From: Verrucomicrobiota bacterium
GTDB taxonomy: Bacteria > Verrucomicrobiota > Verrucomicrobiia > Limisphaerales > UBA11358
Reading direction: 5' to 3'
Length of the DNA: 64,000 bases
Assembly: GCA_028872915.1 (NCBI GenBank)
Contig: JAGWNY010000001.1
Coordinates: 1 to 64,000, forward strand
Shown here piece by piece: positions 44,821-52,813 of the stretch. Each line of letters begins with the position of its first letter. The first letter of the stretch is position 1. Under the pieces are notes generated by a model. The model was not told the origin of the DNA. It ran no database searches and saw nothing but the letters and a program-made list of their open reading frames with translations. Both the position numbers and the translations under genes were made by a program.

Positions 44821-46239
44821 ATGGCTGAGGAGAAATTAAGCACGGCCCACAAGGCATCGCAGATCAACCGCGACGCGACCAAGTATGGAACGTTTGCCGA
44901 AATTGGCGCGGGCCAGGAAGTGGTGCGATGGTTTTTTCACGTTGGCGGGGCATCGGGGACGGTGGCCAAGACCATATCGGCCTATGACATGGCGGTGAGC
45001 GACGCGATTTACGGGCCGGCGGATCGTTACGTGAGCCGGCAACGGTTGCAGGCGATGCTGGATTATGAATTCAACCTGCTGCTGCAACGGCTCGACAAAT
45101 CGCGCGGCGACCGCACGCATTTTTTTGCTTTTGCGGACACGGTTGCCACGCATCAACAGAACGGGCGAGGATGGCTGGGGATGAAATTTCAGACGGCGCC
45201 GCATGAGACGCCCTCGGCGATCATTATTCACGTTCGGATGCTGGACCCGGATATCGCCCGGCAGCAGGAAGCAATGGGCATCGTGGGGGTGAACCTGGTT
45301 CACGGCGCGTTTTACGGGCACGGGGAGCCGGAGCAATTGATTGCATCGCTGCTGGACAATCTCAACCGGCAACGGATAGAGGTGGACATGGTCAAGTTTG
45401 CCGGGCCGCGATTTGAAGGGGTGGACAACCGGCTCATGAGCCTGCAACTGGTGCAGCAGCATCTTTCGGACGCGGCGATGTTTACGGCGGAGGGGGAAGT
45501 GGTGATTCCCAGCGAGGTGCTCTATAAGAAACCGGTGCTCGTGGAGCGCGGCAGCTTTCGGCCCATCACGGCGACGACGCTGGATATTTTGGAACGGGCG
45601 CTGGAACAATTTTTGCGCGAGCCGCAGGTCAATGGGGAGGAGCCGGTGATTCTGATGGAAATGACGCTGCACAGCGTGCTGGAAGACGCGACCCAGGGCC
45701 ACAAGGACTTTTTGGACCGGGTGGATTTGTTGCGGGCGCTGGGCAGGACGGTGGTGATTTCGGATTTTGGACGGTACTACCGGCTGGTGGAATATCTGTC
45801 CCGTTACACCCAGAAGATGCAAGGGATTGCGATGGGCGTTCCGAGTTTGCGCGGCATCTTCGACGAAAAATTTTACGCCGATCTTCCCGGAGGATTGCTG
45901 GAAGGACTGGGACGGCTCTTCAAAGGCGCCACCAAACTTTATGTGTATCCATTCCGGGACCCGGCGGCGGGACCTTCCGGCGGGATAGTCACCGCCGACA
46001 GCCTGGAGGTGGCGCCGCACCTGCGCCATCTTTACGCGCACCTGCTGCAGAACAATCACATCGCGGCCATTGAAAACTACAGGCCGGAATATCTTTCGCT
46101 GTTTCCGCCGTTGATCCTTTCGAAAATCCAATCGGGAGACGAGTCATGGGAACGGGACGTGCCGCCGCGGATTGTGGAATTGGTCAAGCGCGAGAGGATG
46201 TTCGGCTGGCGGGAAAAGCCTGCCGCCGTTTCGGCATGA
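44821..46239 (+). CDS. Conserved protein of unknown function
   Basis: A 472-residue cytoplasmic protein with no signal peptide or membrane helix. The N-terminal block INRDATKYGTFAEIGAGQEVVRWFFHVGG, then TVAKTISAYDMAVSDAIYG, YVSRQRLQAMLDYEFNLL and HFFAFADTVATHQQNGRGWLG is highly conserved in many Gram-negative bacteria to my recollection, where databases often carry unreliable names such as TonB receptor or adenylyltransferase. I see neither a beta barrel nor a nucleotidyltransferase motif. Later blocks include IIIHVRMLDPDIARQQEAMGIVGVNLVHGAFYG and VVISDFGRYYRLVEYL. It is monocistronic, upstream of the molybdenum island. The function is not known. Confidence 0.7.
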   Translation: MAEEKLSTAHKASQINRDATKYGTFAEIGAGQEVVRWFFHVGGASGTVAKTISAYDMAVSDAIYGPADRYVSRQRLQAMLDYEFNLLLQRLDKSRGDRTHFFAFADTVATHQQNGRGWLGMKFQTAPHETPSAIIIHVRMLDPDIARQQEAMGIVGVNLVHGAFYGHGEPEQLIASLLDNLNRQRIEVDMVKFAGPRFEGVDNRLMSLQLVQQHLSDAAMFTAEGEVVIPSEVLYKKPVLVERGSFRPITATTLDILERALEQFLREPQVNGEEPVILMEMTLHSVLEDATQGHKDFLDRVDLLRALGRTVVISDFGRYYRLVEYLSRYTQKMQGIAMGVPSLRGIFDEKFYADLPGGLLEGLGRLFKGATKLYVYPFRDPAAGPSGGIVTADSLEVAPHLRHLYAHLLQNNHIAAIENYRPEYLSLFPPLILSKIQSGDESWERDVPPRIVELVKRERMFGWREKPAAVSA

Positions 46240-46292
46240 AAGGGGCCGCGGACGGCTTTTCAAGCGGAGGCGTTTACTGTAAACCTTGCGCG

Positions 46293-46661
46293 ATGGCAGC
46301 GCCCACGCGGAAATCAGGTCCGTGCTTGTCGCCCCGCCTGCGAATCATCTCAGGCAGGAATATCGCGTTTGGGCCGGGCAAGGCCGCCTTGCTGGACGGC
46401 GTTGCGCAAACCGGTTCCATCGGCCGGGCTGCGGCGCGGATGGGCATGTCCTATATGCGCGCCTGGTCGCTCATCCAGACGATGAACCAGTGCTTCAAAG
46501 AACCGCTCGTGCTGGCGGCCCACGGCGGACACGGCGGCGGCGGCGCGGAATTGACGGCCACCGGACGCAAAGTCCTCGATCTCTATCACCGGATGGAACG
46601 AGCGAGCGCCCGGGCCGCAGCAGGGCCGTGGAAGCGGATGCGAGGGCTGCTGGCGGGGTGA
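46293..46661 (+). CDS. modE: ModE-type regulator, DNA-binding domain only
   Basis: A 122-residue winged-helix protein of the ModE N-terminal family: LLDGVAQTGSIGRAAARMGMSYMRAWSLIQTMNQCFKEPLV, then GGHGGGGAELTATGRKVLDLYHRME. Full-length ModE has about 260 residues with two molybdate-binding Mop domains; these are absent here, as is usual for the short subgroup. It precedes the molybdenum operon, and a ModE-type site lies in the promoter of that operon. ATG 46293 begins the homology. How it senses molybdate is unclear: possibly through a separate Mop protein, or directly. Confidence 0.87.
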   Translation: MAAPTRKSGPCLSPRLRIISGRNIAFGPGKAALLDGVAQTGSIGRAAARMGMSYMRAWSLIQTMNQCFKEPLVLAAHGGHGGGGAELTATGRKVLDLYHRMERASARAAAGPWKRMRGLLAG

Positions 46662-46774
46662 GCCGGGGACGATGCGCTTGCCCGGTCGTGTTTGCCTGAT
46701 CTTTTCTTCGTCCTCTCCGATCCTTTTCCGGCTCTCCGGCTCCATTTTTGCCGTCATAAACGGGCATGGAGCGA

Positions 46775-46810
46775 CGATATATTTGACAGAATATAACGAC
46801 TTGCCATAAT
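46775..46810 (+). promoter_or_regulatory. Molybdenum operon promoter overlapping a ModE box
   Basis: Inverted repeat CGATATATT (46775-46783) - TGACAG - AATATAACG (46790-46798), arms matching in 8 of 9 positions. The geometry, 9-6-9 with outer CG, is that of the E. coli ModE operator as I recall it. It contains the -35 box TTGACA (46783-46788); CATAAT (46805-46810) follows after 16 bases. A bound regulator would block RNA polymerase. Confidence 0.72.
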
Positions 46811-46819
46811 TGCTATACT

Positions 46820-47728
46820 ATGAAATTGCCCATGCGTTCACCTCCAAACTGTCATTCCTCTCTTTCCCTGGCCGCGGCGTGGCTGCTGGCCATAGCAGCA
46901 TTGCCGGCTGGCGCCCAGGCACCGAAAGACCAGGACGCGGCGTGGGTGGGCATGACGCCTGGGGCCAACGGTTTTACGAGTTGGTTTTCACGGGTGGCAC
47001 GGGTGCAGGCCGAACAGCCTCATTGGATGACGCCGCTGGTCACGGTCACGCCTCTGCTGGAGGAGGAATACCGCTACGACCAGTTTTGGAAACGTCTGCC
47101 GGGCGGCGCCTCCCTGACGAGCTGCGGCGCGGGAAAGGGATTGGAACTGATTCCGGCGCAAAACGTGGAGGTGATTCTGGGCGTGCCGGCGTGGGAATAT
47201 AAGAACACGTCGCCGTCAAAATCCGGCTGGAGCGATGAAAGCTTTCTGCTCAAATACCGGCTGCTGTCCGCCAAACCTGGCGAGGGCGACTATGTTGCGA
47301 CGGCATTCCTGGGTCTGTCAGCGCCGACTGGCGACAGCGCCTTTACTTCGGATCATTACGTTGTGACACCGACGATCGCGCTCGGCAAGGGCTGGGGCGA
47401 TTTCGATTTTCAGGGGACCTTGGGCGTCTCGTTGCCGGACAATGGGAGCGCGCCAAAGGGGGCGGGGACGCCGATCCTTTTGAATGCGGCTTTCCAATAT
47501 CATTTGGGGAAATTTTTCTGGCCGCAGGTTGAGGCCAATTATACCGGCTGGCCGAACGGGGAACATGGCGGATTGAACCAACTGTTCATTACGCCGGGAT
47601 TGTTGCTGGGCAGGATTCCTATTGCGGGCCGCGTGGGTCTGGCGATCGGCATCGGTTGCCAGATTGCCGTGACTGACGATCCTCTGTATCGCCACAATCT
47701 TGTCTTGTCGGCCCGTTTGCCTTTTTAA
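46820..47728 (+). CDS. Outer-membrane protein at head of the molybdenum operon
   Basis: A 302-residue exported protein: signal peptide to about residue 33 (LAAAWLLAIAALPAGAQA), then alternating short strands ending with a C-terminal Phe (LVLSARLPF), the mark of an outer-membrane beta barrel. It has the look of the phenol-pathway MetA-like transporter family (PF13557), with DVEVILGVPAWEYK and LGLSAPTG blocks. It could admit molybdate or a molybdenum complex across the outer membrane; that is inferred from position before modABC. If transcription begins near 46817, ATG 46820 is nearly leaderless and Met 46832 is an alternative. Confidence 0.65.
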   Translation: MKLPMRSPPNCHSSLSLAAAWLLAIAALPAGAQAPKDQDAAWVGMTPGANGFTSWFSRVARVQAEQPHWMTPLVTVTPLLEEEYRYDQFWKRLPGGASLTSCGAGKGLELIPAQNVEVILGVPAWEYKNTSPSKSGWSDESFLLKYRLLSAKPGEGDYVATAFLGLSAPTGDSAFTSDHYVVTPTIALGKGWGDFDFQGTLGVSLPDNGSAPKGAGTPILLNAAFQYHLGKFFWPQVEANYTGWPNGEHGGLNQLFITPGLLLGRIPIAGRVGLAIGIGCQIAVTDDPLYRHNLVLSARLPF

Positions 47729-47744
47729 CTCCAAAGATAAAGAT

Positions 47745-48539
47745 ATGTGCAAATGGACGTTTGAAAAAACCATCGGATGGATGCGGCCCGGCCGGCTGAT
47801 AATGGCCGCGGCGATATGGGCGCTGTCGCTTCATGCGGCGGTTTCCCGGGAAATCACGGTGTTTGCGGCGGCCAGCCTGGGCGACGTGCTCACGGAAATT
47901 GGGCGGAATTTCCAGGCGCAAACGGGAGACCGGGTTGAGTTCAATTTCGGCGCGTCCAGCACGCTTGAGCAGCAGATTGTCGCCGGCGCGCCGGCGGATG
48001 TTTTTATCTCCGCGAATGAGGGCTGGGTGGACCGGATGCAGAAAGCCGGCCTGGCCATGCCCGGAACGCGCCGCTCGATTTTGTCCAATACGCTGGTCAT
48101 CGTTGCGCGCGCAGGCTATGACAGGCCGCTGCGGTCGGCGCGAGACCTGACCAATGCAGCCAGTCTGGCGCTGGCCCAGCCCGACACGGTGCCGGCGGGA
48201 ATTTATGCGCGCCGGTATTTGCAAAAGCTGGGACTGTGGAAGACACTGAAGCCGAAAGTGATTCCGGCTGAAAACGTGCGCGCGGCCCTGGCGGCTGTGG
48301 AGGCGGGGAACGCGGATGCGGCCATCGTGTATAAGACCGACGCCATAATTGCAAAAAATTTGAAAATCGCGGTTGAAGTTCCGGCGGCGGAAGGCCCCAA
48401 AATTTCCTACGCGATGGCTGTTGTCAGGCAAACGGCCCATCCGTCCGGTGCCAAACGGTTCGCCGCCTGTCTCTTATCCCCGGCCGCGCAAACTGTTTTT
48501 GAGAGGTATGGATTTACCGTGCCGGTGGAGAAGAGATGA
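47745..48539 (+). CDS. modA: Molybdate-binding protein
   Basis: Periplasmic molybdate/tungstate receptor of the ModABC transporter. Signal peptide about 15-34 (GRLIMAAAIWALSLHAAVS); EITVFAAASLGDVLTEIGRNFQ and VEFNFGASSTLEQQIVAGAPADVFISAN are the ligand-site blocks, with Ser and Ala residues that coordinate the oxyanion; AALAAVEAGNADAAIVYKTDA follows. ATG 47745 has a weak ribosome site. The stop overlaps the modB start by four bases. Confidence 0.95.
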   Translation: MCKWTFEKTIGWMRPGRLIMAAAIWALSLHAAVSREITVFAAASLGDVLTEIGRNFQAQTGDRVEFNFGASSTLEQQIVAGAPADVFISANEGWVDRMQKAGLAMPGTRRSILSNTLVIVARAGYDRPLRSARDLTNAASLALAQPDTVPAGIYARRYLQKLGLWKTLKPKVIPAENVRAALAAVEAGNADAAIVYKTDAIIAKNLKIAVEVPAAEGPKISYAMAVVRQTAHPSGAKRFAACLLSPAAQTVFERYGFTVPVEKR

Positions 48540-49192
48540 ATGCGTCCGACTGCTGGCAGATCGTTCGGTTTACGCTTGGCATGGCGGGGTTCGGCGATTT
48601 GTTGATTTTGTTGCCCGGCGTGGCGCTGGCATGGTTGCTGGCGCGGCGGTCGTGGCCGGGGAAGGCGTTGGTCGAAACGATGGTGATGCTGCCGTTGTTC
48701 ATCCCGCCAGTCGCGACGGGTTTGCTGTTGTTGCTCGTCTTTGGGCGATATGGAATTCTGGGCCGATGCCTGCCATTCCAGATCGTCTTTACGTGGCGCG
48801 CCGTGGTTTTGGCGGCGGCGGTGATGGGATTTCCGATTTTGGTGCTGGCGGCGCGGGTGGCATTTGCGGAGGTCAATCCGCGGTTGGAACAGATCGCCCG
48901 GACGCTCGGCGCGGGGGAGACGCGGGTTTTTTTCACCATTACCCTCCCACTCGCACGCCGGGGAATTTTGTCCGGAATGGTGCTGGCGTTTGCGCGGGCC
49001 TTGGGCGAATTTGGGGCCACGGTGGTTGTGGCCGGGATGATTCCAGGCAGGACGATGACGTTGTCGCTGCAGATTTATCAGTTCATCCAGCTTGGCCACA
49101 ATGGAGAAGCGGTGGTCCTGCTGGCTGTGGCCGCCGGGATCACGCTTTGCGTGCTGCTGCTCAATCAAACCACTTCCAGGATGCGCCTGTGA
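48536..49192 (+). CDS. modB: Molybdate ABC transporter permease
   Basis: Inner-membrane channel subunit of 218 residues with five or six helices. VLAAAVMGFPILVLAARVAFAEVNPRLEQIARTLGAGETRVFFTITLPLARRGILSG holds the EAA loop that contacts ModC. ATGA overlaps modA; its stop overlaps the GTG start of modC. Length is normal for ModB. Confidence 0.95.
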   Translation: MNASDCWQIVRFTLGMAGFGDLLILLPGVALAWLLARRSWPGKALVETMVMLPLFIPPVATGLLLLLVFGRYGILGRCLPFQIVFTWRAVVLAAAVMGFPILVLAARVAFAEVNPRLEQIARTLGAGETRVFFTITLPLARRGILSGMVLAFARALGEFGATVVVAGMIPGRTMTLSLQIYQFIQLGHNGEAVVLLAVAAGITLCVLLLNQTTSRMRL

Positions 49193-49917
49193 ACCTTCGA
49201 CTACATGACATCGAACTGCCCCTGGCGCATTTTGACCTGATTCTGAACCTCGAATGCAGCCGCGCTGTTACCGGCATTTTCGGCGCATCCGGGGCAGGCA
49301 AGACAAGTTTGCTCGAAGTCATTGCCGGCCTGAGAAAGCCGCGATTGGGATTGGTCCAATTCGATAAGACAGTGCTTTGTGATGCGCAAAAACGGGTGTT
49401 CGTGCCCCCGCGTTCGCGGCGCATGGGTTACGTGCCGCAGGATGGCGCGATCTTTCCGCACTTGTCGGTGCGCGGCAATCTGTTATACGGCGCACGGCGG
49501 GAAGCGGCGGCAGGCTTCGATTTGGAGCACGTGGCGTCGGTTTTGGAAATTGCGCCATTGCTGGAACGCGGGGCGGCCGAACTATCCGGAGGCGAAAAAC
49601 AACGTGTGGCCTGCGCGAGAGCCATGCTGTCGCAGCCGAAATTATTGTTGTTGGACGAGCCATTTTCGGCATTGGACCAGCCGTTGCGGGAAAAGGCGGT
49701 TGCGCTGCTCCAACGGGTGCGCGCTGAATTTGGTGTGCCCATGATTTTTGTCTCTCATTTGGCGGATGAAGTCGCCACGTTGTGCGACGAGGTCGTGGTG
49801 CTGGAACGGGGCCGTTGCGCGGGCCGGGGCCGGCCGACGGAGATATTTACGGCCACACCGACGATGGCCTGGCGTTTGAACGCATCCAGGCTGACGGGAA
49901 CGCCGTCCATTGGCTGA
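49189..49917 (+). CDS. modC: Molybdate ABC transporter ATPase, lacking the Mop domain
   Basis: ATPase subunit of 242 residues. VTGIFGASGAGKTSLLEVI is Walker A (32-40), MGYVPQDGAIFPHLSV the Q-loop, ELSGGEKQRVACARAML the signature, LLLLDEPFSALD Walker B, and MIFVSHLADEVATL the H-loop. Start GTG 49189 overlaps the modB stop. It ends at about the point where E. coli ModC (352 residues) begins its molybdate-binding TOBE/Mop domain, so there is no such domain here. moaD follows after five bases. Confidence 0.94.
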   Translation: MNLRLHDIELPLAHFDLILNLECSRAVTGIFGASGAGKTSLLEVIAGLRKPRLGLVQFDKTVLCDAQKRVFVPPRSRRMGYVPQDGAIFPHLSVRGNLLYGARREAAAGFDLEHVASVLEIAPLLERGAAELSGGEKQRVACARAMLSQPKLLLLDEPFSALDQPLREKAVALLQRVRAEFGVPMIFVSHLADEVATLCDEVVVLERGRCAGRGRPTEIFTATPTMAWRLNASRLTGTPSIG

Positions 49918-49922
49918 CCATT

Positions 49923-50159
49923 ATGCGCGTGCTGTTTTTTGCCCAGCTCAAAGACGTGACCGGCTGCGAATCGGCCGAAATCGAGGCCGCATCGCTGGAC
50001 AGCGAACGGCTTTGGCGCGAATTGCTGAAAAAATTTCCCGCGTTGGCGGCTCATCGGGCGGCAACGCGGCTGGCGCGCAACTGGGAGTATGCCGGGCCGA
50101 ACGCGATATTTGCGTCCGGTGATGAAATTGCCCTCATTCCGCCCGTATCAGGTGGTTGA
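49923..50159 (+). CDS. moaD: Molybdopterin synthase sulfur carrier subunit
   Basis: Ubiquitin-fold protein of 78 residues that carries sulfur as a C-terminal thiocarboxylate. MRVLFFAQLKDVTGCESAEIE is the beginning and EIALIPPVSGG the end, with the required Gly-Gly. Located immediately before moaE. The activating adenylyltransferase MoeB is not in the window. Confidence 0.93.
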   Translation: MRVLFFAQLKDVTGCESAEIEAASLDSERLWRELLKKFPALAAHRAATRLARNWEYAGPNAIFASGDEIALIPPVSGG

Positions 50160-50166
50160 AATTTTC

Positions 50167-51855
50167 ATGGAAATTGAAGTTCAACTGACGAAGCAGCCGA
50201 TTGCTGAAAAAATTTCTCCCGCGCAGGGCGGCGCGGCGGGGGCATGGCTGGAATTTCGCGGAGTCGTGCGCGGCAGCGAAGACGAAAAGGACATTTCAGC
50301 GCTGGAATACGAGGCCTATGCCGAAATGGCTTGGCGCGAAATCCGGCGCATTCTCGAATCGCTGGCGTTAAAATGGCCGTGCCTGGCGGTGAAGGTCGTT
50401 CATCGCATTGGCGTCATCCCCGTCGGAGAAACCGCCATTTATGCGAGTGTGGCCGCGGCGCATCGTCATGAGGCCATCGGTTTGCTCGCTGAATTTATGG
50501 ACCGCCTCAAACAGGACGTGCCCATTTGGAAACGCCGGGCAATGGCGCGCGATGAGAGTGGAAATGAAGAGCGGAATGAAAGCCGAAACGAAAGGCCCGC
50601 CCGCGCGGGCCAGCGGGCGCACGACGCGGAGGCGAGCGGCCAACAGGCAGCCAAATCCGCGGATGAGGCCCGCATGGAAATTTCGTCCCGTTGCCGGCCG
50701 TTGCCGCCGGAGCGCCAGCCCCTTCCCGAAGCCGCCGGCTGCATTCTGCGGGAAACTGTTCGCGCTTCGGAAGACATGCCGCCCGCGGATCGTTCCACCC
50801 GCGATGGCTACGCCGTCCGCTTGGACGATGCCTCGCAAACTTTTTTAGTAGTGGACACACTCCATGCCGCCGATTGGAGGCCGCGCGGACTTCAGACCGG
50901 CCAGGCCGTTCGTGTGGCTACGGGCGCTTCGCTGCCTTGCCAAAATCTGCAGGTGATCATGCAGGAAGACGTGGTTCGCGTTGAAAATGAAATCCGTATC
51001 GTCCGCCGTGGCCCCGATCGCAACGTGAGCCTGCGTGGCGAGGACATGCGCGCGGGCGCCGTGGTGCTGGAGACTGGCGCGCGGCTGGATGCCGGCGCGC
51101 TGGCATTACTGGCCACCGTTGGCTGCGTCCACCCGCTGGTTAGTCCGCGGCTGCGCGTCCGCCATTTTACCACCGGCGATGAAATTGTTTCCCCGGAGAT
51201 CGCGCCCAAAGCCGGCCAAATCCGTGATAGCAATTCCAGTTTGATCCGCGGCCTTCTTCGGCCGTTCGAATGCGATTTGATCCAGGGGCATCTGCCCGAA
51301 AATTTCGATGAGGCCGCCTCGCGGATCGGCGGCCTGAAAGTCCCGGGCAATCCGCACCTGCTTCTCATTTCCGGCGGCGCCAGCGTCGGTGACAAGGACT
51401 TTACACGCGCTCTTCTCGAATGGCTGGGTTTTGAGATCGTTTTCAGCCAGGTAAACGCGCGTCCGGGCCGGCCCTTGATTTTTGGCATCCACGGTTCCGG
51501 CGTTGCCTTCGGATTGCCAGGCAATCCGCTCTCACATTTTGTGTGCTTCCATCTCGCGGTTGCCGGGGCGCTCGCGGCGCTGACCGGTGGTCCGGCGCCG
51601 AAATGGTCGCGCGGCCGGCTCGCGGGAAAGCTGGAGGGCGAGCCGTCCGCGCGCGAGACATTTTGGCCGGCGCGATGGGCCGTTTCGGACGAAGGAACGG
51701 TGCGCTTGCATTTGCTGGCTTGGGCGAATTCGGGCAACGTGGCGTGCCTCGCGTCAGCCAATGCCCTGGCGCGAATTCCGGCGCAATGTGGACGATTGGA
51801 CCCATCGGCCATTGTGGAATTTTTGCCGGTGTCAGCCATGCCCGAAAAATTATGA
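50167..51855 (+). CDS. MoaE-MoeA fusion protein
   Basis: Two molybdenum-cofactor enzymes in one 562-residue chain. Residues 1 to about 128 are MoaE, the large subunit of molybdopterin synthase (GAAGAWLEFRGVVRG, ALEYEAYAEMAWREI, HRHEAIGLLAEFMDRLK and DVPIWKR with the expected lysines 115 and 122). After a polar linker (about 129-165, rich in Glu, Arg, Ala) comes MoeA, molybdenum insertase: STRDGYAVRL, GASLPCQNLQVIMQED, IRDSNSSLIRGLL, LISGGASVGDKDFTRA and FGLPGNPLSH. ATG 50167 was chosen because MoaE homology starts there. The two activities act at successive steps, so fusion may channel molybdopterin. The stop overlaps moaC. Confidence 0.9.
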   Translation: MEIEVQLTKQPIAEKISPAQGGAAGAWLEFRGVVRGSEDEKDISALEYEAYAEMAWREIRRILESLALKWPCLAVKVVHRIGVIPVGETAIYASVAAAHRHEAIGLLAEFMDRLKQDVPIWKRRAMARDESGNEERNESRNERPARAGQRAHDAEASGQQAAKSADEARMEISSRCRPLPPERQPLPEAAGCILRETVRASEDMPPADRSTRDGYAVRLDDASQTFLVVDTLHAADWRPRGLQTGQAVRVATGASLPCQNLQVIMQEDVVRVENEIRIVRRGPDRNVSLRGEDMRAGAVVLETGARLDAGALALLATVGCVHPLVSPRLRVRHFTTGDEIVSPEIAPKAGQIRDSNSSLIRGLLRPFECDLIQGHLPENFDEAASRIGGLKVPGNPHLLLISGGASVGDKDFTRALLEWLGFEIVFSQVNARPGRPLIFGIHGSGVAFGLPGNPLSHFVCFHLAVAGALAALTGGPAPKWSRGRLAGKLEGEPSARETFWPARWAVSDEGTVRLHLLAWANSGNVACLASANALARIPAQCGRLDPSAIVEFLPVSAMPEKL

Positions 51856-52301
51856 AACGATCCTTTTCGCATTTGAATACGGCGGGCGCCGCCCGCATGG
51901 TCAACGTGGGCCACAAGCCGCTTCAACGCCGCCGCGCGACCGCGCAGGGGACCTTGGTTTGCGCCGCGGCGACCATCCGCGCCCTGAAAAAGCAGGCGTT
52001 GCCCAAAGGCGATGTCCTGACAGTGGCCCAAATCGCCGGCATCCAGGGCGCCAAGCGAACCGGTGAACTGGTCCCGTTGTGCCATCCGCTGACGTTGAAC
52101 CACGTCGAAATAAAATTCCGCGTGAAGCGGACGGCCATTGAGATCGTATGCGTGACGGAGACGACGGCCCCGACGGGCGTGGAAATGGAGGCGCTGGCGG
52201 GGGTGAGCATCGCCGCCCTGACCCTTTATGACATGTGCAAAGCCGTGGACAAGGCCATGCGGATCGAAGGCATCCGCGTCATTGAGAAAGTCAAGGAATG
52301 A
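51852..52301 (+). CDS. moaC: Cyclic pyranopterin monophosphate synthase
   Basis: Second enzyme of cofactor synthesis, acting on the MoaA product. SHLNTAGAARMVNVGHKPLQRRRATAQG is the N-terminal block; GAKRTGELVPLCHPLTLNHVEI contains the catalytic lysine/histidine region; TTAPTGVEMEALAGVSIAALTLYDMCKAVDK is the C-terminal signature. The second residue of the usual M-V-D-V motif is Asn (MVNVGHK). At 149 residues it is of normal size. ATGA overlaps both neighbours. Confidence 0.95.
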   Translation: MKRSFSHLNTAGAARMVNVGHKPLQRRRATAQGTLVCAAATIRALKKQALPKGDVLTVAQIAGIQGAKRTGELVPLCHPLTLNHVEIKFRVKRTAIEIVCVTETTAPTGVEMEALAGVSIAALTLYDMCKAVDKAMRIEGIRVIEKVKE

Positions 52302-52801
52302 AAGTCGGGCGCATCACCGTCAGCGACCGCGCCTCAGCCGGCGTTTACGCCGACCGCGGCGGCCCTGAGATTGAAGCCGTCGTGCGCGAGTTCCTGGGCA
52401 ATTCGGCTGTGTTTGAGCCGCTGATTGTGCCCGACGAGGTGGACAAAATTTCGGCGGCGTTGAGAAAATTTGCAGATGAACTGAAATGCGATATGGTGAT
52501 AACGACGGGCGGAACGGGAATTTCGGCGCGCGACGTGACGCCCGAAGCCACGCGCGCCGTTCTGGAAAAAGAATTGCCGGGCTTTGGCGAGGCGATGCGG
52601 ATGCGCTCCTTCGCCAGGGTGCCGACGGCGATTTTGGCCCGGGCGCTCGCTGGAACGCGCGGTGCGTGTTTGATTGTGAACCTGCCCGGCAGGCCATCGG
52701 CCATTCGCGAGTGCCTGGAAATCCTGGCGCCGGCCATTCGCGAAGGGCTGGCGCATTTGCGCGGCGAAAATCCGCATGAAGAAAAGTTCGACAAAAGATA
52801 G
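52298..52801 (+). CDS. mogA: Molybdopterin adenylyltransferase
   Basis: A 167-residue MogA/MoaB-fold protein that adenylates molybdopterin. VGRITVSDRASAGVYADRGGPEIE opens it; MVITTGGTGISARDVTPEATRAVLEKELPGFGEAMRM holds the Mg/ATP-binding TGGTG loop and acidic residues. The C-terminal IVNLPGRPSAIRECLE is typical. It overlaps moaC by four bases; moaA follows after 12. Confidence 0.93.
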   Translation: MKVGRITVSDRASAGVYADRGGPEIEAVVREFLGNSAVFEPLIVPDEVDKISAALRKFADELKCDMVITTGGTGISARDVTPEATRAVLEKELPGFGEAMRMRSFARVPTAILARALAGTRGACLIVNLPGRPSAIRECLEILAPAIREGLAHLRGENPHEEKFDKR

Positions 52802-52813
52802 CTAAAGCCGTCA

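Noticed and set aside
44821-46239. Possible TonB-dependent receptor or nicotinate-nucleotide adenylyltransferase
   Set aside because: No signal peptide, plug or barrel strands, and no H-x-G-H nucleotide motif; the name would rest only on recalled database labels.
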